From: Dictyoglomus turgidum DSM 6724
Lineage (GTDB): Bacteria > Dictyoglomota > Dictyoglomia > Dictyoglomales > Dictyoglomaceae
Reading direction: 5' to 3'
Length of the DNA stretch: 64,000 bases
Assembly: GCF_000021645.1 (NCBI RefSeq)
Contig: NC_011661.1
Location: 1,458,723-1,522,722 of the forward strand
Within the stretch, counting starts at the first letter, position 1. Every line of letters starts with the position of its first letter. Positions 16,714 through 26,771 of the stretch are shown here, in pieces. Under the pieces are notes generated by a model that made no database searches, had not been told where the DNA came from, and saw only the letters and a list, made by a program, of their open reading frames with translations. A program made the translations under genes and the position numbers.

Positions 16714-17191
16714 ATTTGTAAAAATAATAAAAACCAGAATATAAGGTAAGAATTAAGGATATAATTAATAGTAAATATTTAAAGGGTAAATTCCATAAGT
16801 AGAATAAGATACTTATATCCTGAAAAAGGGTCTTTAATTTTCCTGACTTTAAAGCTGGAAGAATGATGCCTCTTTGAACAAGAGAAAGTCTCAAGCCTGT
16901 AATCATAAACTCTCTAAAAAGAATAAGAATAACAATCCAAGGTGAAAAATATCTTAACCAAACAAAGTAAGTTAGAATCCCTAATACAAGGATTTTATCG
17001 GCAAGAGGATCAAGAAATTTACCTAAATCCGAAACCTTATTGTATTTTCTTGCTATTTCTCCATCCAAATAATCGGTAAATATAGCAAGAATAAATAATA
17101 AACCAGAAGCTAAAGGGTTCACATCCATGAGTAAAACTATAGGAAAGACCATAAATATTCTTATAATTGTTAAAATATTAGGTAAATTCAT
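16694..17191 (-). CDS. pgsA: CDP-diacylglycerol--glycerol-3-phosphate 3-phosphatidyltransferase
   Basis: Integral membrane enzyme making phosphatidylglycerol phosphate. 165 residues with four or more membrane helices. The CDP-alcohol phosphotransferase signature D-x2-DG-x2-AR-x8-G-x3-D-x3-D is complete (from DYLDGEIAR to GKFLDPLADK, residues about 40-66). N-terminus NLPNILTIIRI is classic for PgsA. Its ATG overlaps the rimO stop by 4 bases. The phosphatidylglycerol route links to plsX elsewhere in the window. Confidence 0.94.
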   Translation of the reverse strand: MNLPNILTIIRIFMVFPIVLLMDVNPLASGLLFILAIFTDYLDGEIARKYNKVSDLGKFLDPLADKILVLGILTYFVWLRYFSPWIVILILFREFMITGLRLSLVQRGIILPALKSGKLKTLFQDISILFYLWNLPFKYLLLIISLILTLYSGFYYFYKYGKKIF

Positions 17192-18510
17192 ACCAACTCC
17201 CCAAGAAGATCATAGGATCTGTACTTTTTTATTTTTACCCTCACCTTACTTCCAATCTTAAGAGTTTTTTCTTTTTCTTTGGGTATCATTATTAATCCAT
17301 CTACCTCGGGAGCTTCTCTCCAACTTCTACCCACAAAATATTTTCCTTTTTCATCCTCAATTATTACATCAAATTCCTTCCCTAAAAGTTTAGCATTTAG
17401 TTTTTTAGATATCTTTTTCTGAGTTTCCATTAAAATTTCATATCTTCTCAATTTTTCATCCTCATCTACTTGGTTTTCAAAACCCTTAGAAATTGTTCCA
17501 TTCTCATTGTAGTAAATAAAAGCGCCTAATCTATCAAAAGGATATTTTTTTATAAAGTCAATAAGCTCCTCAAAATTTTCCTCTGTTTCTCCAGGAAAAC
17601 CAACCATTACTGTAGTTCTTATAACAGCATTTTCAAAGTTTTCCTTTATTCTATGCCATAATTTTATGATATCATCTTTTTTATAACTCCTATTCATCCT
17701 CTTCAATATCACATCACTTACATGCTGAATAGGAATATCAAAATATGGAACAACTTTTTCAGAATTTTTTATAGCTTCAATAAGTTTCTCACTTATTCGA
17801 GAAGGGTAAGAATATAAAATTCTCACATAGAAATCACCTCTTATTTTTTCAATATTTCTCAATAAATCAACTAAGGATGGTCTTCCATATAAATCTTCTC
17901 CATATCTCGTGGTATCTTGAGCAATAAGATTTACCTCTTTTACCCCTTTTCCTATCCAGATTTCTATCTCTTTAACAATATCTTCTATGCTTCTACTTCT
18001 AAGTCTTCCACGAATAAAAGGTATAGTACAGTAACTACAAAAGTTATTACAGCCCTCAGCAATTTTTACATATACCCAGAAATTAGGAGAAATTAAAATT
18101 CTCGGCATTTTGTGGTTATAGATAAAAGAAGAAGCAGGAGAAGAATAAATTCCCCTTTTTCCATTAGAGGTTATTAGGGAAACAAATTTTTCATATTCTC
18201 CAGGACCTATGAAAAGATCTACAAAAGGGTATTTATTTTCTAACTCTTCTTTAAATCTTTCCACATAACAACCCACAACTACAATCTTTAAATTCTCATT
18301 AATTTTTTTATATTTCTCTAATAGGCTAATATTTTCCTCTGCTTCTTGCCACGCTGGCTTTATAAAAGCACAAGTATTTACAAGAATAAGATCTGCCTCT
18401 TCAGAATGAGGAGTAAAAGTATATCCAAGGTTTTTCAAAAAACCCATAAGTACCTCGGTATCTACTTGATTCTTAGAACAACCCAAATGTATAACCCCAG
18501 CCTTTTTCAT
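17188..18510 (-). CDS. rimO: Ribosomal protein S12 methylthiotransferase RimO
   Basis: Radical-SAM enzyme adding a methylthio group to Asp88 of S12. 440 residues in three parts: N-terminal UPF0004 domain with cluster cysteines (HLGCSKNQVDTE, VNTCAFIKPA, VVGCYVERFK), radical-SAM core with CNNFCSYCTIPFIRGRLRSR near 146-165, and a C-terminal TRAM domain (from about 375). The SKNQVD and FCSYC sequences fit RimO better than MiaB. The ATG overlaps the rodZ-like gene stop. Confidence 0.94.
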   Translation of the reverse strand: MKKAGVIHLGCSKNQVDTEVLMGFLKNLGYTFTPHSEEADLILVNTCAFIKPAWQEAEENISLLEKYKKINENLKIVVVGCYVERFKEELENKYPFVDLFIGPGEYEKFVSLITSNGKRGIYSSPASSFIYNHKMPRILISPNFWVYVKIAEGCNNFCSYCTIPFIRGRLRSRSIEDIVKEIEIWIGKGVKEVNLIAQDTTRYGEDLYGRPSLVDLLRNIEKIRGDFYVRILYSYPSRISEKLIEAIKNSEKVVPYFDIPIQHVSDVILKRMNRSYKKDDIIKLWHRIKENFENAVIRTTVMVGFPGETEENFEELIDFIKKYPFDRLGAFIYYNENGTISKGFENQVDEDEKLRRYEILMETQKKISKKLNAKLLGKEFDVIIEDEKGKYFVGRSWREAPEVDGLIMIPKEKEKTLKIGSKVRVKIKKYRSYDLLGELV

Positions 18511-19211
18511 GGCACCTTAATCTTTATAACCTCTCCTTTCTTTCCCAAAACTCCAAGGCTATTATCGTTATAATATATTTCAAGTCCTCCTGCATTACCT
18601 ATATGAAAATAAAGAGGGGTATAAGTCCAAGTTAAAGTATCACCTTCTTTTAAGGTTCCTTCATAAATAGTATTGTTGTTATAACTAACTCTAAGCCAAA
18701 CTCTATCTACAGCTACAACCTTTATAGTATCAGTAAAAGTATGCGTAAAATTAACCTCACTATTACTCTCCGTATAAGTCTCTGTCATAGTTAACTCATA
18801 ATTTCTTATATCAGTTCTAACATTCTTGGGAGTTTCGCGTTGATTAAACTTTGCCGTCAAAAATAAGGTCAAAAATATTATAAATATAACAATCAAATAA
18901 ACCCCATATTTCCAAGAGCATCTTTCTGACTTAGCAAGCTTAGGCAGACTTTCTTCTATCTTTGTCTTATACTGAGCAGTATAAATCTTAAATATTTCGT
19001 CTTCAAAAAGCCCAAGAAATTTAACATATTTCTTCAAAATACCCTTCTTATAAATCTCAGCAAGATTCACCTTATCATATTCATCATCTTCTAGGGCCTT
19101 AAGATATCTATAGCTTATTTTAAGAGAGTCAGATACTTCCCTTAAAGAGAGCCCTCTCTTTTCTCTCTCTTCTCTTAGAATTTCTCCTAAGGTCTTAGAC
19201 TCTTCAACCAT
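18507..19211 (-). CDS. rodZ: RodZ-like helix-turn-helix membrane protein
   Basis: Cytoskeleton-associated protein that in other bacteria links MreB to cell-shape synthesis. 234 residues: N-terminal Xre-type HTH (LGEILREEREKRGLSLREVS, about residues 8-27, continuing with SYRYLKALEDDEYD), a membrane helix around 106-124 (YLIVIFIIFLTLFLTAKF), then an outer domain with repeated beta strands like DUF4115. The start is embedded 25 bases within the rluB end. No mreB gene lies nearby. Confidence 0.85.
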   Translation of the reverse strand: MVEESKTLGEILREEREKRGLSLREVSDSLKISYRYLKALEDDEYDKVNLAEIYKKGILKKYVKFLGLFEDEIFKIYTAQYKTKIEESLPKLAKSERCSWKYGVYLIVIFIIFLTLFLTAKFNQRETPKNVRTDIRNYELTMTETYTESNSEVNFTHTFTDTIKVVAVDRVWLRVSYNNNTIYEGTLKEGDTLTWTYTPLYFHIGNAGGLEIYYNDNSLGVLGKKGEVIKIKVP

Positions 19212-19912
19212 TTTATTTCCTCATCATTCAAAAATCTAAATTCTCCTGGTTTTAAATTACCAAGCCTTATCTCTCCTATCTGTATTCTCTTAAGTTTTAA
19301 AACCTCATATCCAAATAGCGCCAACATCCTCCTTATCTGTCTCTTCCAACCTTGATACAAAACCACCTTCAATAGAGATCTTTTTGTTTTACTATTCTTC
19401 CAAACAACCTCAAATTCTGCAGGAAGAGTTTTCCCTTCCTCTAAAATAACACCTTCCCTAAATTTTTTCAACTCCTCTTCTTTTGGTATTCCATTGACTA
19501 AGACCTCATAAATCTTTGGAATTTTATATCGGGGATGAATAACAAAATTAGCTATCTCTCCATCATTAGTGCATAACAAAAGCCCTTCGCTATCAAAATC
19601 TAACCTACCTACAGGATAAACCCTTGAAGAAAGTTTATCTTTTAAAAGATCCTTTATGGTTCTTCTACCAAAGGGGTCATATAGCGAGGATAAATATCCC
19701 ACGGGCTTATATAAAGCAATGTAAAGTTTTTTTTCGGGTTTTATAATTTTGTTATCTACCTCTACCACATCTTTTTCTGGATCAATCTTAACCCCAAGGG
19801 TTCTAATTACCTTCCCATTTACCTTTACCCTACCCTCTAAAATTAACTCTTCGGCTTTTCTTCTTGATGTAACTCCAGATCTTGATATAAACTTTTGAAG
19901 TCTTTCCATCAT
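19187..19912 (-). CDS. rluB: 23S rRNA pseudouridine synthase (RluB/RsuA family)
   Basis: Isomerises uridine in rRNA. 241 residues: N-terminal S4 RNA-binding domain (MERLQKFISRSGVTSRRKAE, then GRVKVNGKVI) and the RsuA-type catalytic domain with YPVGRLDFDSEGLLL (catalytic Asp in GRLD), VYEVLVNG, and YQGWKRQIRRMLALFGYEV. Target uridine cannot be fixed from sequence alone; the scpA-scpB-rluB order favours RluB. First Met pair: the second Met could equally be the start. Confidence 0.93.
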   Translation of the reverse strand: MMERLQKFISRSGVTSRRKAEELILEGRVKVNGKVIRTLGVKIDPEKDVVEVDNKIIKPEKKLYIALYKPVGYLSSLYDPFGRRTIKDLLKDKLSSRVYPVGRLDFDSEGLLLCTNDGEIANFVIHPRYKIPKIYEVLVNGIPKEEELKKFREGVILEEGKTLPAEFEVVWKNSKTKRSLLKVVLYQGWKRQIRRMLALFGYEVLKLKRIQIGEIRLGNLKPGEFRFLNDEEIKWLKSLRP

Positions 19913-20406
19913 CTCCTTAACTCTTCATCATCCTCAATAAAAAAATACCTATAAAACTCATCCCCTATGCCATACAAAAAGGGCCTTCCTATGGTTTCTT
20001 TCCTACCCACTATTTTTACCAACCTTTTCTCTAAGAGCATCCCCAAAACACTATCTACTTTTGCCCCTCTTATGGTCTCTATCTCAGCTTTAGTTATAGG
20101 CTGATGGTAATAAATTATAGCAAGAGCCTCAAGAGCAGCTTTAGACAATCTTTCCCTCTTCCTTGACACATATCTCCATAAAGCAGAAGCTGTATCGGGC
20201 GAGGTGGCAAATTCATAAGCTCCATTTATCTTATAAAGGTTAATTCCTCTTTCTTCATATTCCTTTTTAAGCTCCTGCAAAATATACTCCACTTCTTCCA
20301 CAGTTATTTCCAAGATCTTTGCAATCTCTTGAGGATAAAGAGGCTTATCAGCTACAAATATTAGTGCCTCTATTTGCTTTTTAATTATTGGCTTTATTTC
20401 CTTCAT
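19909..20406 (-). CDS. scpB: Segregation and condensation protein ScpB
   Basis: Winged-helix kleisin-associated subunit (Kite protein) of the SMC condensin. 165 residues with KKQIEALIFVADKPLYPQEI at the N-terminus, LSKAALEALAIIYYHQPITK in the second winged helix, then EIETIRGAKVDS and GRPFLYGIGDEFYRYF. It overlaps scpA by 26 bases and rluB by 4. smc is not in the window. Confidence 0.93.
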   Translation of the reverse strand: MKEIKPIIKKQIEALIFVADKPLYPQEIAKILEITVEEVEYILQELKKEYEERGINLYKINGAYEFATSPDTASALWRYVSRKRERLSKAALEALAIIYYHQPITKAEIETIRGAKVDSVLGMLLEKRLVKIVGRKETIGRPFLYGIGDEFYRYFFIEDDEELRR

Positions 20407-21040
20407 AGATTTTCACCTTAAAATATATCTCTCCCAAGAATTCTTCTTGTTTTAAAATCACTTCATTCTTATTGCTCATATCGCACAAAACAAGAAAATA
20501 ACCTATAGCATCCAATAGGGGCTTTTTTCTAATAAGCTCCGAAAATCTTCCTTCCTTTTTACTCAAAATTTCCTTATATTTTTCCTCAAAGTCTAAATCA
20601 TAATCTTCGTCAAGATAAGAAAGATTTAAGATAAGACTATTTTTCTTTTCCAAAAACAAAAAGTAAATCTCAGCTATATTTACCTTTTTTTCTGGCGTAA
20701 GCTCGATTTCTTCTTTTTTCTCTCTTCTAAATATCAGTAAACTTCTTTCTTCCTTCTCTCTTAAATACTCCACCAAATCTCTCCAAGAATCATCGTAAAA
20801 GTATGATACTTCTTCTTCCTCTTCTATTTTTAAATCTGCCTTTTTGTTAAAAAGTTTTCTAATTTTTCCTTCAAGAAGCTCTAAAGTTACATCCAGAAAA
20901 GAAGTAGTAAGCTCAAGATCTTTCCACTTTTCCTCCCCAAGAGAAGAATACTGATCTACTAGATTTTTTAAAGGGAAGAGAGATATATCAACCTCTCTCT
21001 GCAACATTTCTTTTATAGTAATGAAAGGATTTATTATCAT
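20381..21040 (-). CDS. scpA: Segregation and condensation protein ScpA
   Basis: Kleisin subunit bridging the SMC heads. 219 residues, at the short end of the family. The N-terminal part has INPFITIKEMLQREVDISLFP and DLELTTSFLDVTLELLEGKIRKLF, and the middle is highly acidic, as is usual. The C-terminal winged helix (KKEGRFSELIRKKPLLDAI) is present. Starts in an ATGA overlap with trpS. Its call rests partly on the adjacency to scpB. Confidence 0.87.
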   Translation of the reverse strand: MIINPFITIKEMLQREVDISLFPLKNLVDQYSSLGEEKWKDLELTTSFLDVTLELLEGKIRKLFNKKADLKIEEEEEVSYFYDDSWRDLVEYLREKEERSLLIFRREKKEEIELTPEKKVNIAEIYFLFLEKKNSLILNLSYLDEDYDLDFEEKYKEILSKKEGRFSELIRKKPLLDAIGYFLVLCDMSNKNEVILKQEEFLGEIYFKVKIYEGNKANN

Positions 21041-22026
21041 GTTATTTTAATTCTCATAGCCTCCCTTACAAGCTCCATAGTTTTCTGAGCCTCTTCCCTT
21101 GCTTTTTTATTTCCCTCGAGAAGAATACTCCAAGTAAGATCTCTATCCTTTGAATAAATTTTTCTTTTCTCCCTTATAGGAGCTAAAAATTGATTTAACT
21201 TTTCTGCAAGCTTCATTTTACATTCTACACATCCTATCTGAGCATTCCTACATGCATAATCAATTTCTTCTATTTCTTCTTTGTTAAAGATTTTGTGATA
21301 AGCAAACACAGTACATACCTCGGGATGTCCTGGGTCATTTTTTCTTATTCTTGCAGGATCAGTAATCATACTTCTTACTAATTTCTTAAGCTCCTCTTCT
21401 TCTGTGTCTAAGGGAATAGTATTTCCATAACTTTTGGACATCTTTCTACCATCAATACCTACAAGCTCAGGAACTTCTGAAAGCTTTGCTTGTGGTTCAG
21501 GAAATATAGGGGAATAAAAATAATTAAATCTTCTTGCTATCTCCCTTGTAAGCTCCAAATGAGGAAGTTGATCTTCTCCTACAGGCACTGTATCTGCTCT
21601 ATAGATTAATATATCAGCTGCTTGAAGCACAGGATATCCCAAAAAACCGTAGGTCATAAGATCTCTTCCTTCCATCTCACGAAGTTGTTCTTTATAAGTA
21701 GGGTTCCTTTCAAGCCAAGGAAGAGGCACTATCATGGAAAATAATAAAAAAAGTTCTGCATGTTCTATTATGTCAGACTGCCTAAATATAACAGATTTTT
21801 TAGGATCTATACCAACAGCAAGCCAATCACAAATCATATTTAACACATTTTCCACAACCTCTTCGGTCTCTCGGTAATGAGTAGTTAAGGCATGCCAATC
21901 TGCAATCTCAAAGAAACACTCATAACTATCTTGGAGCTCAACCCAATTTTTTAAAACCCCTAAAAGGTGCCCTAAGTGAAGTTTACCAGTAGGTCTCATT
22001 CCACTAAGTATTCTTCCGATCTTCAT
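21037..22026 (-). CDS. trpS: Tryptophanyl-tRNA synthetase
   Basis: Charges tRNA-Trp; class I synthetase. 329 residues, normal. HIGH motif as HLGHLLGVLKNW near residues 17-28 following GMRPTGKLH; KMSKS as DGRKMSKSYGNTI near 193-205; ADILIYRADTVPVGEDQ is the specificity region. A Cys-rich stretch (CRNAQIGCVECKMKLAE) fits the family C-terminal helical region. It lies 17 bases after the M50 peptidase gene. Confidence 0.96.
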   Translation of the reverse strand: MKIGRILSGMRPTGKLHLGHLLGVLKNWVELQDSYECFFEIADWHALTTHYRETEEVVENVLNMICDWLAVGIDPKKSVIFRQSDIIEHAELFLLFSMIVPLPWLERNPTYKEQLREMEGRDLMTYGFLGYPVLQAADILIYRADTVPVGEDQLPHLELTREIARRFNYFYSPIFPEPQAKLSEVPELVGIDGRKMSKSYGNTIPLDTEEEELKKLVRSMITDPARIRKNDPGHPEVCTVFAYHKIFNKEEIEEIDYACRNAQIGCVECKMKLAEKLNQFLAPIREKRKIYSKDRDLTWSILLEGNKKAREEAQKTMELVREAMRIKIT

Positions 22027-22043
22027 CCATCAAAAACCTCCCT

Positions 22044-22646
22044 TTAAAATCGTAATCCCAAAAGATATAGAAATAGATTTAACAAAGGACTAATTATTAT
22101 ATACAATCCATTGGTCAATATCAAAATCATCAATATGAGTACACCATAAATACCTATAGACTGATAATATCTTTTGTACTTGTAAGGTAAAAGAGCCTCC
22201 AATATATGAGAACCATCAAGAGGGGGTATAGGAATCAGATTAAATATCCCTAAGAATACATTGAGAATAGCAAGCTCTATACAAAAGCTCACAAAACCTA
22301 TAGGAACAGGTAAATCAAACCTCCAGAAAATACTTACTAAAAAAGCAAGAGAGAAATTAGCAAGTGGACCCGCCAGAGAGACAAGTATGACACTTTTGTC
22401 TCCTCTTCTCAGGTTATCAAAATTTACGGGCACGGGCTTTGCCCATCCAAATCTAAAAAGAAGAAGCATCAAAAAACCTATAGGATCTATATGAGCTAAA
22501 GGATTTAAAGTCAATCTTCCTGAGAGTCTTGGAGTAATATCTCCTTCTATTTCTGCCATTTTACCATGAGCAAATTCATGAACTGTTATAGCAATTAATA
22601 TAGCAATTATTCTCCATAAGTAAGTGACTAAATTACTAAATTCCAT
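22044..22646 (-). CDS. Site-2 protease family (M50) membrane metallopeptidase
   Basis: Intramembrane zinc protease of the short YwhC-like group. 200 residues with about five membrane helices. HEFAHG (residues about 23-28) gives two zinc His plus the catalytic Glu; NLIPIPPLDGSHILEALLP carries the third ligand Asp in the NxxPxxxLDG motif. It lacks a PDZ domain, unlike RseP, so substrates are probably different and unknown. Preceded by a TTAGGAGGAAAAAAG ribosome site. Confidence 0.9.
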   Translation of the reverse strand: MEFSNLVTYLWRIIAILIAITVHEFAHGKMAEIEGDITPRLSGRLTLNPLAHIDPIGFLMLLLFRFGWAKPVPVNFDNLRRGDKSVILVSLAGPLANFSLAFLVSIFWRFDLPVPIGFVSFCIELAILNVFLGIFNLIPIPPLDGSHILEALLPYKYKRYYQSIGIYGVLILMILILTNGLYIIISPLLNLFLYLLGLRF

Positions 22647-22664
22647 TCTTTTTTCCTCCTAATT

Positions 22665-23969
22665 TTACGAAATAACATCCAAAACTATGGGAAGCGGATC
22701 TTTTTTCTTATTTCCTATTTTAATTGCTTCTCTAAAAATTTCCTGAGCCCTCTTCAATTTTTCAACATCATTAGCATAAAAAGTCACGATAGGCTCATTC
22801 TTCTCTATCTTATCTCCAATCTTCTTGTAAAGTCTTATCCCTACAGAAAGATCAATTTTATCTTCCTTTTTCTCTCTCCCTGCACCAAGAGCCATCACAC
22901 TTAAAGCTACCTTATAAGCATCTATATCCTCCACGTATCCCCCTTCAAGAGAATAAATCTCCTTTTGAATCTTAGCACTCAACAGAGGACTATAATCATC
23001 TACTATTTTTACATCTCCACCTTGAGTCTTAATCATCTCTTTAAACTTTGCCAAAGCCTTTCCATTGCTCAATTGTTCCATCACCTTAGCCCTGATATCC
23101 TCATTTTTATAATTAATATTTATTAATCTCAACGTCTCTGTAGCAAGAGTAACTATAAGTTCATTCAAATCCTTAGGTCCTCTGCCCTTAAGAGTTTCTA
23201 TTGCTTCCATAACTTCAAGGGAGTTTCCAATAGCAAAACCTAAAGGTTGATCCATTTGAGAAAGTACTGCAACAATTTTTCTGCCAAATCCTTTACCAAT
23301 ACCCACCATAATCCTGGCAAGTTCTTTCGCAGAATTTATATCCTTTATAAAAGCACCTCTCCCCACTTTAACATCTAGAATTATTACATCAGAACCGCTC
23401 GCAATTTTCTTACTCATAACACTACTTGCTATTAGTGGTATGGAGTCAACAGTCCCTGTTACATCTCTTAAAGCATATATTTTTTTATCCGCAGGAACCA
23501 AATCTTCTGTCTGACCTACTATGGCAATACCTATCTCTTTAACTTGTTTTATGAATTCTTCATCCTTCATACTTGTTTTAAAACCTGGAATAGATTCCAA
23601 CTTATCTATAGTCCCTCCTGTATGTCCCAAACTTCTGCCAGACATCTTTGCTACAGGATATCCCATAGAAGCAATTAGGGGTGCAAAGATTAATGTAGTT
23701 TTATCTCCTACCCCACCAGTACTATGCTTATCTACTTTTATCCCTGGTATAGAGGACAAATCCAAAACCTTTCCAGAGTAAGCCATCTTTTTCGTTAAAG
23801 TAATGGTTTCTTCTATATTCATACCCCTAAAATAAATAGCCATTAATAGGGCAGACATCTGGTAATCTGGAATATCTCCTTTTACATATCCGTCCACTAC
23901 AAAACTTATCTCTTCTTCACTTAAAGCCTCTCCATTTCTCTTTTTAATGATAATATCAATCATTCTCAT
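22665..23969 (-). CDS. pdp: Pyrimidine-nucleoside (thymidine) phosphorylase
   Basis: Phosphorolysis of thymidine, uridine or deoxyuridine to base plus (deoxy)ribose-1-phosphate. The signature [18 protein letters not shown] and [12 protein letters not shown] (phosphate loop) are present, as are [20 protein letters not shown] and the C-terminal glycyl-radical-free domain. I start at ATG 23969 ([20 protein letters not shown], the family start), overlapping the deoB stop as ATGA; the frame extends to GTG 23981. With deoB it forms a nucleoside-salvage pair. Whether it is Pdp or DeoA is not decided by eye. Confidence 0.93.
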   Translation of the reverse strand: MRMIDIIIKKRNGEALSEEEISFVVDGYVKGDIPDYQMSALLMAIYFRGMNIEETITLTKKMAYSGKVLDLSSIPGIKVDKHSTGGVGDKTTLIFAPLIASMGYPVAKMSGRSLGHTGGTIDKLESIPGFKTSMKDEEFIKQVKEIGIAIVGQTEDLVPADKKIYALRDVTGTVDSIPLIASSVMSKKIASGSDVIILDVKVGRGAFIKDINSAKELARIMVGIGKGFGRKIVAVLSQMDQPLGFAIGNSLEVMEAIETLKGRGPKDLNELIVTLATETLRLININYKNEDIRAKVMEQLSNGKALAKFKEMIKTQGGDVKIVDDYSPLLSAKIQKEIYSLEGGYVEDIDAYKVALSVMALGAGREKKEDKIDLSVGIRLYKKIGDKIEKNEPIVTFYANDVEKLKRAQEIFREAIKIGNKKKDPLPIVLDVIS

Positions 23970-25150
23970 GATCCTTTCCACCCCTTCTCTATTTCATTCA
24001 AAAAACTTTCCCCACAAAGATCATTCTCCACCTCAAAAAACTCTGCAAGGGTCTTACCAAGATCCGAGAAAGTTTTCCTAATTCCTAAGGAAAAAGTACG
24101 TTTAAAATTAGGAGAATAAACAAGAAGAGGCACATATTCTCTTGAATGGTCCGTGCTTGGAGTCGTTGGATCATTTCCATGATCAGCAGTAATTATTAAT
24201 AAGTCAAAATCAGAGAGGAGACCCATTACATCAGGCAAGGCATCATCAAATTCCTTTAGAGCTCTCGTCATTCCCTGAGGATCATTTCTATGTCCGTACA
24301 ACATATCAAAATCTACAAGATTCACAAATATTAGTCCTTCCCTTAATTTTTCCCAGGCTTTAAAGATATTATTTATACCCTCAGTATTATTTTCTTGATG
24401 AAAAGATGAAGTTAACCCTTTTCCCGCAAAAAGATCTTCAATCTTTCCCACTCCTATAACATCGTAATCATTTTGTTTAAGATAATCTAATAGTGTAGGT
24501 TTGAAAGGAGGCAAAGAAAAATCCCTTCTTCTTGGTGTTCTGTAAAAATTTCCAGGAGAACCCGCAAAAGGTCTTGCAATAACTCTTGCCACTGCATGAT
24601 CACCTTGTAGCATAGCTCTTGCAATTTCACACATTCTATAAAGTTCTTCTACTGGAATTACATCTTCATGAGCAGCTATTTGAAAAACACTATCTGCTGA
24701 GGTATAAACAATAGGATATCCTGTCTTCATGTGATATTCACCCAATTCTTTTATAATTTCTGTTCCTGATGCTGGCTTATTTCCAATCACCTTTCTCCCT
24801 ATAGCTTTTTCAAAAGCTTCTATTATTTCCTTAGGAAACCCATTGGGATATACGGGAAAGGGTTTCTCAAGAATCAAGCCTGCAATTTCCCAATGTCCTG
24901 TTGTGGAATCCTTTCCTGGCGAAGCTTCTGCCATCTTACCATAGAGGGCTATAGGGTCTTCTTCTTTGGGAATTCCTGGAATTTCTTCTATATTAGAAAG
25001 TCCCATCTTTCCCATATTAGGGAGATTAAGACCCCCCACAACTTTGGCAGTATTTACTAAAGTATTACTTCCCTCATCGTTATATTTAAAAGCATCAGGA
25101 AGCTCACCTATTCCCACACCGTCCAAAACTATTAATATAGCTCTTTTCAT
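23966..25150 (-). CDS. deoB: Phosphopentomutase
   Basis: Interconverts (deoxy)ribose 1- and 5-phosphates in nucleoside salvage, directly downstream of the phosphorylase reaction. 394 residues of the alkaline-phosphatase superfamily with metal ligands in [13 protein letters not shown], the phospho-accepting Thr in [10 protein letters not shown] near 91-100, [14 protein letters not shown] and [19 protein letters not shown]. Overlaps xerD by 4 bases. Confidence 0.96.
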   Translation of the reverse strand: MKRAILIVLDGVGIGELPDAFKYNDEGSNTLVNTAKVVGGLNLPNMGKMGLSNIEEIPGIPKEEDPIALYGKMAEASPGKDSTTGHWEIAGLILEKPFPVYPNGFPKEIIEAFEKAIGRKVIGNKPASGTEIIKELGEYHMKTGYPIVYTSADSVFQIAAHEDVIPVEELYRMCEIARAMLQGDHAVARVIARPFAGSPGNFYRTPRRRDFSLPPFKPTLLDYLKQNDYDVIGVGKIEDLFAGKGLTSSFHQENNTEGINNIFKAWEKLREGLIFVNLVDFDMLYGHRNDPQGMTRALKEFDDALPDVMGLLSDFDLLIITADHGNDPTTPSTDHSREYVPLLVYSPNFKRTFSLGIRKTFSDLGKTLAEFFEVENDLCGESFLNEIEKGWKGS

Positions 25151-26037
25151 TTATCATTCCTCCTTGTTAAAGGGTGAGCCTTTTGATAAACCTCATGAAG
25201 CTTGCTAGAAACAATATGAGTATAAATTTGGGTAGTGGCAACATCAGAATGGCCAAGAAGTTCTTGTACAATACGTATATCAGCCCCATTAGATAGGAGA
25301 TGAGTAGCAAAAGAATGTCTAAAAGTATGAGGACTAACCTTCTTAGGAAGTCCTAAGATTTTAGAATAGGTCTTTATGATAAACCATACACCTTGTCTCG
25401 TTATTCTCTCACCTTTTTTATTTAAAAACAACGCCTTTTCATCTTTTGGATTAAAAGAATCTCTCACTAAAAGATATTTTTTAAGACTTTCTACAGCATA
25501 ATCCCCCAAAGGAATAATCCTTTCTTTATCTCCTTTCCCAAAACATCTAACATATTTTTCTTCTAAGTTTATACTTTGAACATCCAAATTAACAAGTTCT
25601 GAAACTCTCATGCCCGTAGCATAAAAGGTTTCAAGAATTGCTATATTTCTAATACCAAGGGGAGATAAGGGATCAGGAATTTTCAAAAAATTCTCTATCT
25701 CTTTGTTATCAAGAATCTCTGGAAGATACATAGGAATCTTTGGAATTATCATAAAACTACTGTAATTCCTATTAATATAGCCTTCCCTTAGAAGGAATTT
25801 TAAGAAGCTTCTTATAGAAGATATCTTTCTTGCAATAGATTTTATCTTGTATCTGTTATATAAAGATACTAAATACCTTTGCCACTCTTCTCTTTTTAAG
25901 TTTTTAATATTTACCTTTTCTTTTTGAAGAAAAATAATAAAATCTTCTAAATCTCTCCTATAGCTATCAATAGTATTAGGAGACATGTTTTTTTCAAATT
26001 TCAGATAAAATAAAAAATCCTCTAATTTATCTTTCAT
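25147..26037 (-). CDS. xerD: Tyrosine recombinase XerC/XerD family
   Basis: Site-specific recombinase, probably for chromosome dimer resolution. 296 residues, the XerD size. N-terminal SAM-like core-binding domain ([20 protein letters not shown]) then the catalytic domain with the full R-K-H-R-H-Y set: [12 protein letters not shown] (Arg), [13 protein letters not shown] (Lys), [14 protein letters not shown] (His, Arg), [16 protein letters not shown] (His, Tyr). It lies within a housekeeping run with no transposon or att features, so it is the resident Xer. Its ATG overlaps the rlmB stop. Confidence 0.92.
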   Translation of the reverse strand: MKDKLEDFLFYLKFEKNMSPNTIDSYRRDLEDFIIFLQKEKVNIKNLKREEWQRYLVSLYNRYKIKSIARKISSIRSFLKFLLREGYINRNYSSFMIIPKIPMYLPEILDNKEIENFLKIPDPLSPLGIRNIAILETFYATGMRVSELVNLDVQSINLEEKYVRCFGKGDKERIIPLGDYAVESLKKYLLVRDSFNPKDEKALFLNKKGERITRQGVWFIIKTYSKILGLPKKVSPHTFRHSFATHLLSNGADIRIVQELLGHSDVATTQIYTHIVSSKLHEVYQKAHPLTRRNDK

Positions 26038-26753
26038 AGACTTTCTCTTATCTTATATAGAATAATCCCTACCGCTACCGAGACATTTAAAGATTCCACT
26101 TTACCATATGATGGTATTTTTACAAGCAAATCACAAGACTCTCTAACAATCCTATGTAAACCTTCTCCTTCGCTTCCTACTACAAGAGCAAGAGGAAAGT
26201 TATACTCTACTTTATTATATAAATTTTCAGTATTAAGGTCTGCCCCTACTATAAACCATCCTTTCCCTTTTAACTCTCTTAAAAAATTTGCTATATTAGA
26301 AACCCTTATTACAGGTATGTAAGACAGAGCTCCAGCCGAAGTTTTAAAAGAAACAGAAGTTATTCCCGCACTTCTTGCTTTAGGTATCACTATCGCTGAA
26401 ACACCCGCAAATTCAGAAGTCCTTGCAATAGCTCCCAAGTTATAAGGGTCCTGAATATGATCCAGCACCACAATTATACTTTTATTATCCAAAGATTTTT
26501 CCAATTCTTTCCAATCTTTATATGGAACTGAGGAAAGAATAGCAAGAACTCCCTGAGAATTTCCATCCACCATTTTTTCTATAAAGCTTCTCTCCACATA
26601 CTTAATGGGAATACTTTTCTCTTTAGCCAACTTTAATATCTCGTTAAATTTATTATCAAAATGAATACCTCTCGCGATATATATCTTGTTTAAAGGAATC
26701 TCACTTTTAAGAGCCTCAAGTACTGAATTCTTTCCATAAATTATATCTTCCAT
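26034..26753 (-). CDS. rlmB: 23S rRNA (guanosine-2'-O)-methyltransferase RlmB (TrmH/SpoU family)
   Basis: SPOUT methyltransferase acting on the 2'-OH of rRNA or tRNA guanosine. 239 residues: N-terminal substrate-binding domain (YGKNSVLEALKS) and the knotted domain with VLDHIQDPYNLGAIARTSEF, LALVVGSEGEGLHRIVRESC and IPSYGKVESLNVSVAVGI. These three motifs match RlmB closely. Its position after ispF in place of cysS-mrnC differs slightly from Bacillus. Confidence 0.93.
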   Translation of the reverse strand: MEDIIYGKNSVLEALKSEIPLNKIYIARGIHFDNKFNEILKLAKEKSIPIKYVERSFIEKMVDGNSQGVLAILSSVPYKDWKELEKSLDNKSIIVVLDHIQDPYNLGAIARTSEFAGVSAIVIPKARSAGITSVSFKTSAGALSYIPVIRVSNIANFLRELKGKGWFIVGADLNTENLYNKVEYNFPLALVVGSEGEGLHRIVRESCDLLVKIPSYGKVESLNVSVAVGIILYKIRESL

Positions 26754-26771
26754 CTTATGCTCCTTTCTTTA

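Noticed and set aside
25147-26037. Tyrosine recombinase as sign of a prophage or integrative element
   Set aside because: It is embedded by overlaps in a housekeeping run, with XerD-like length and no flanking att repeats, tRNA or cargo.
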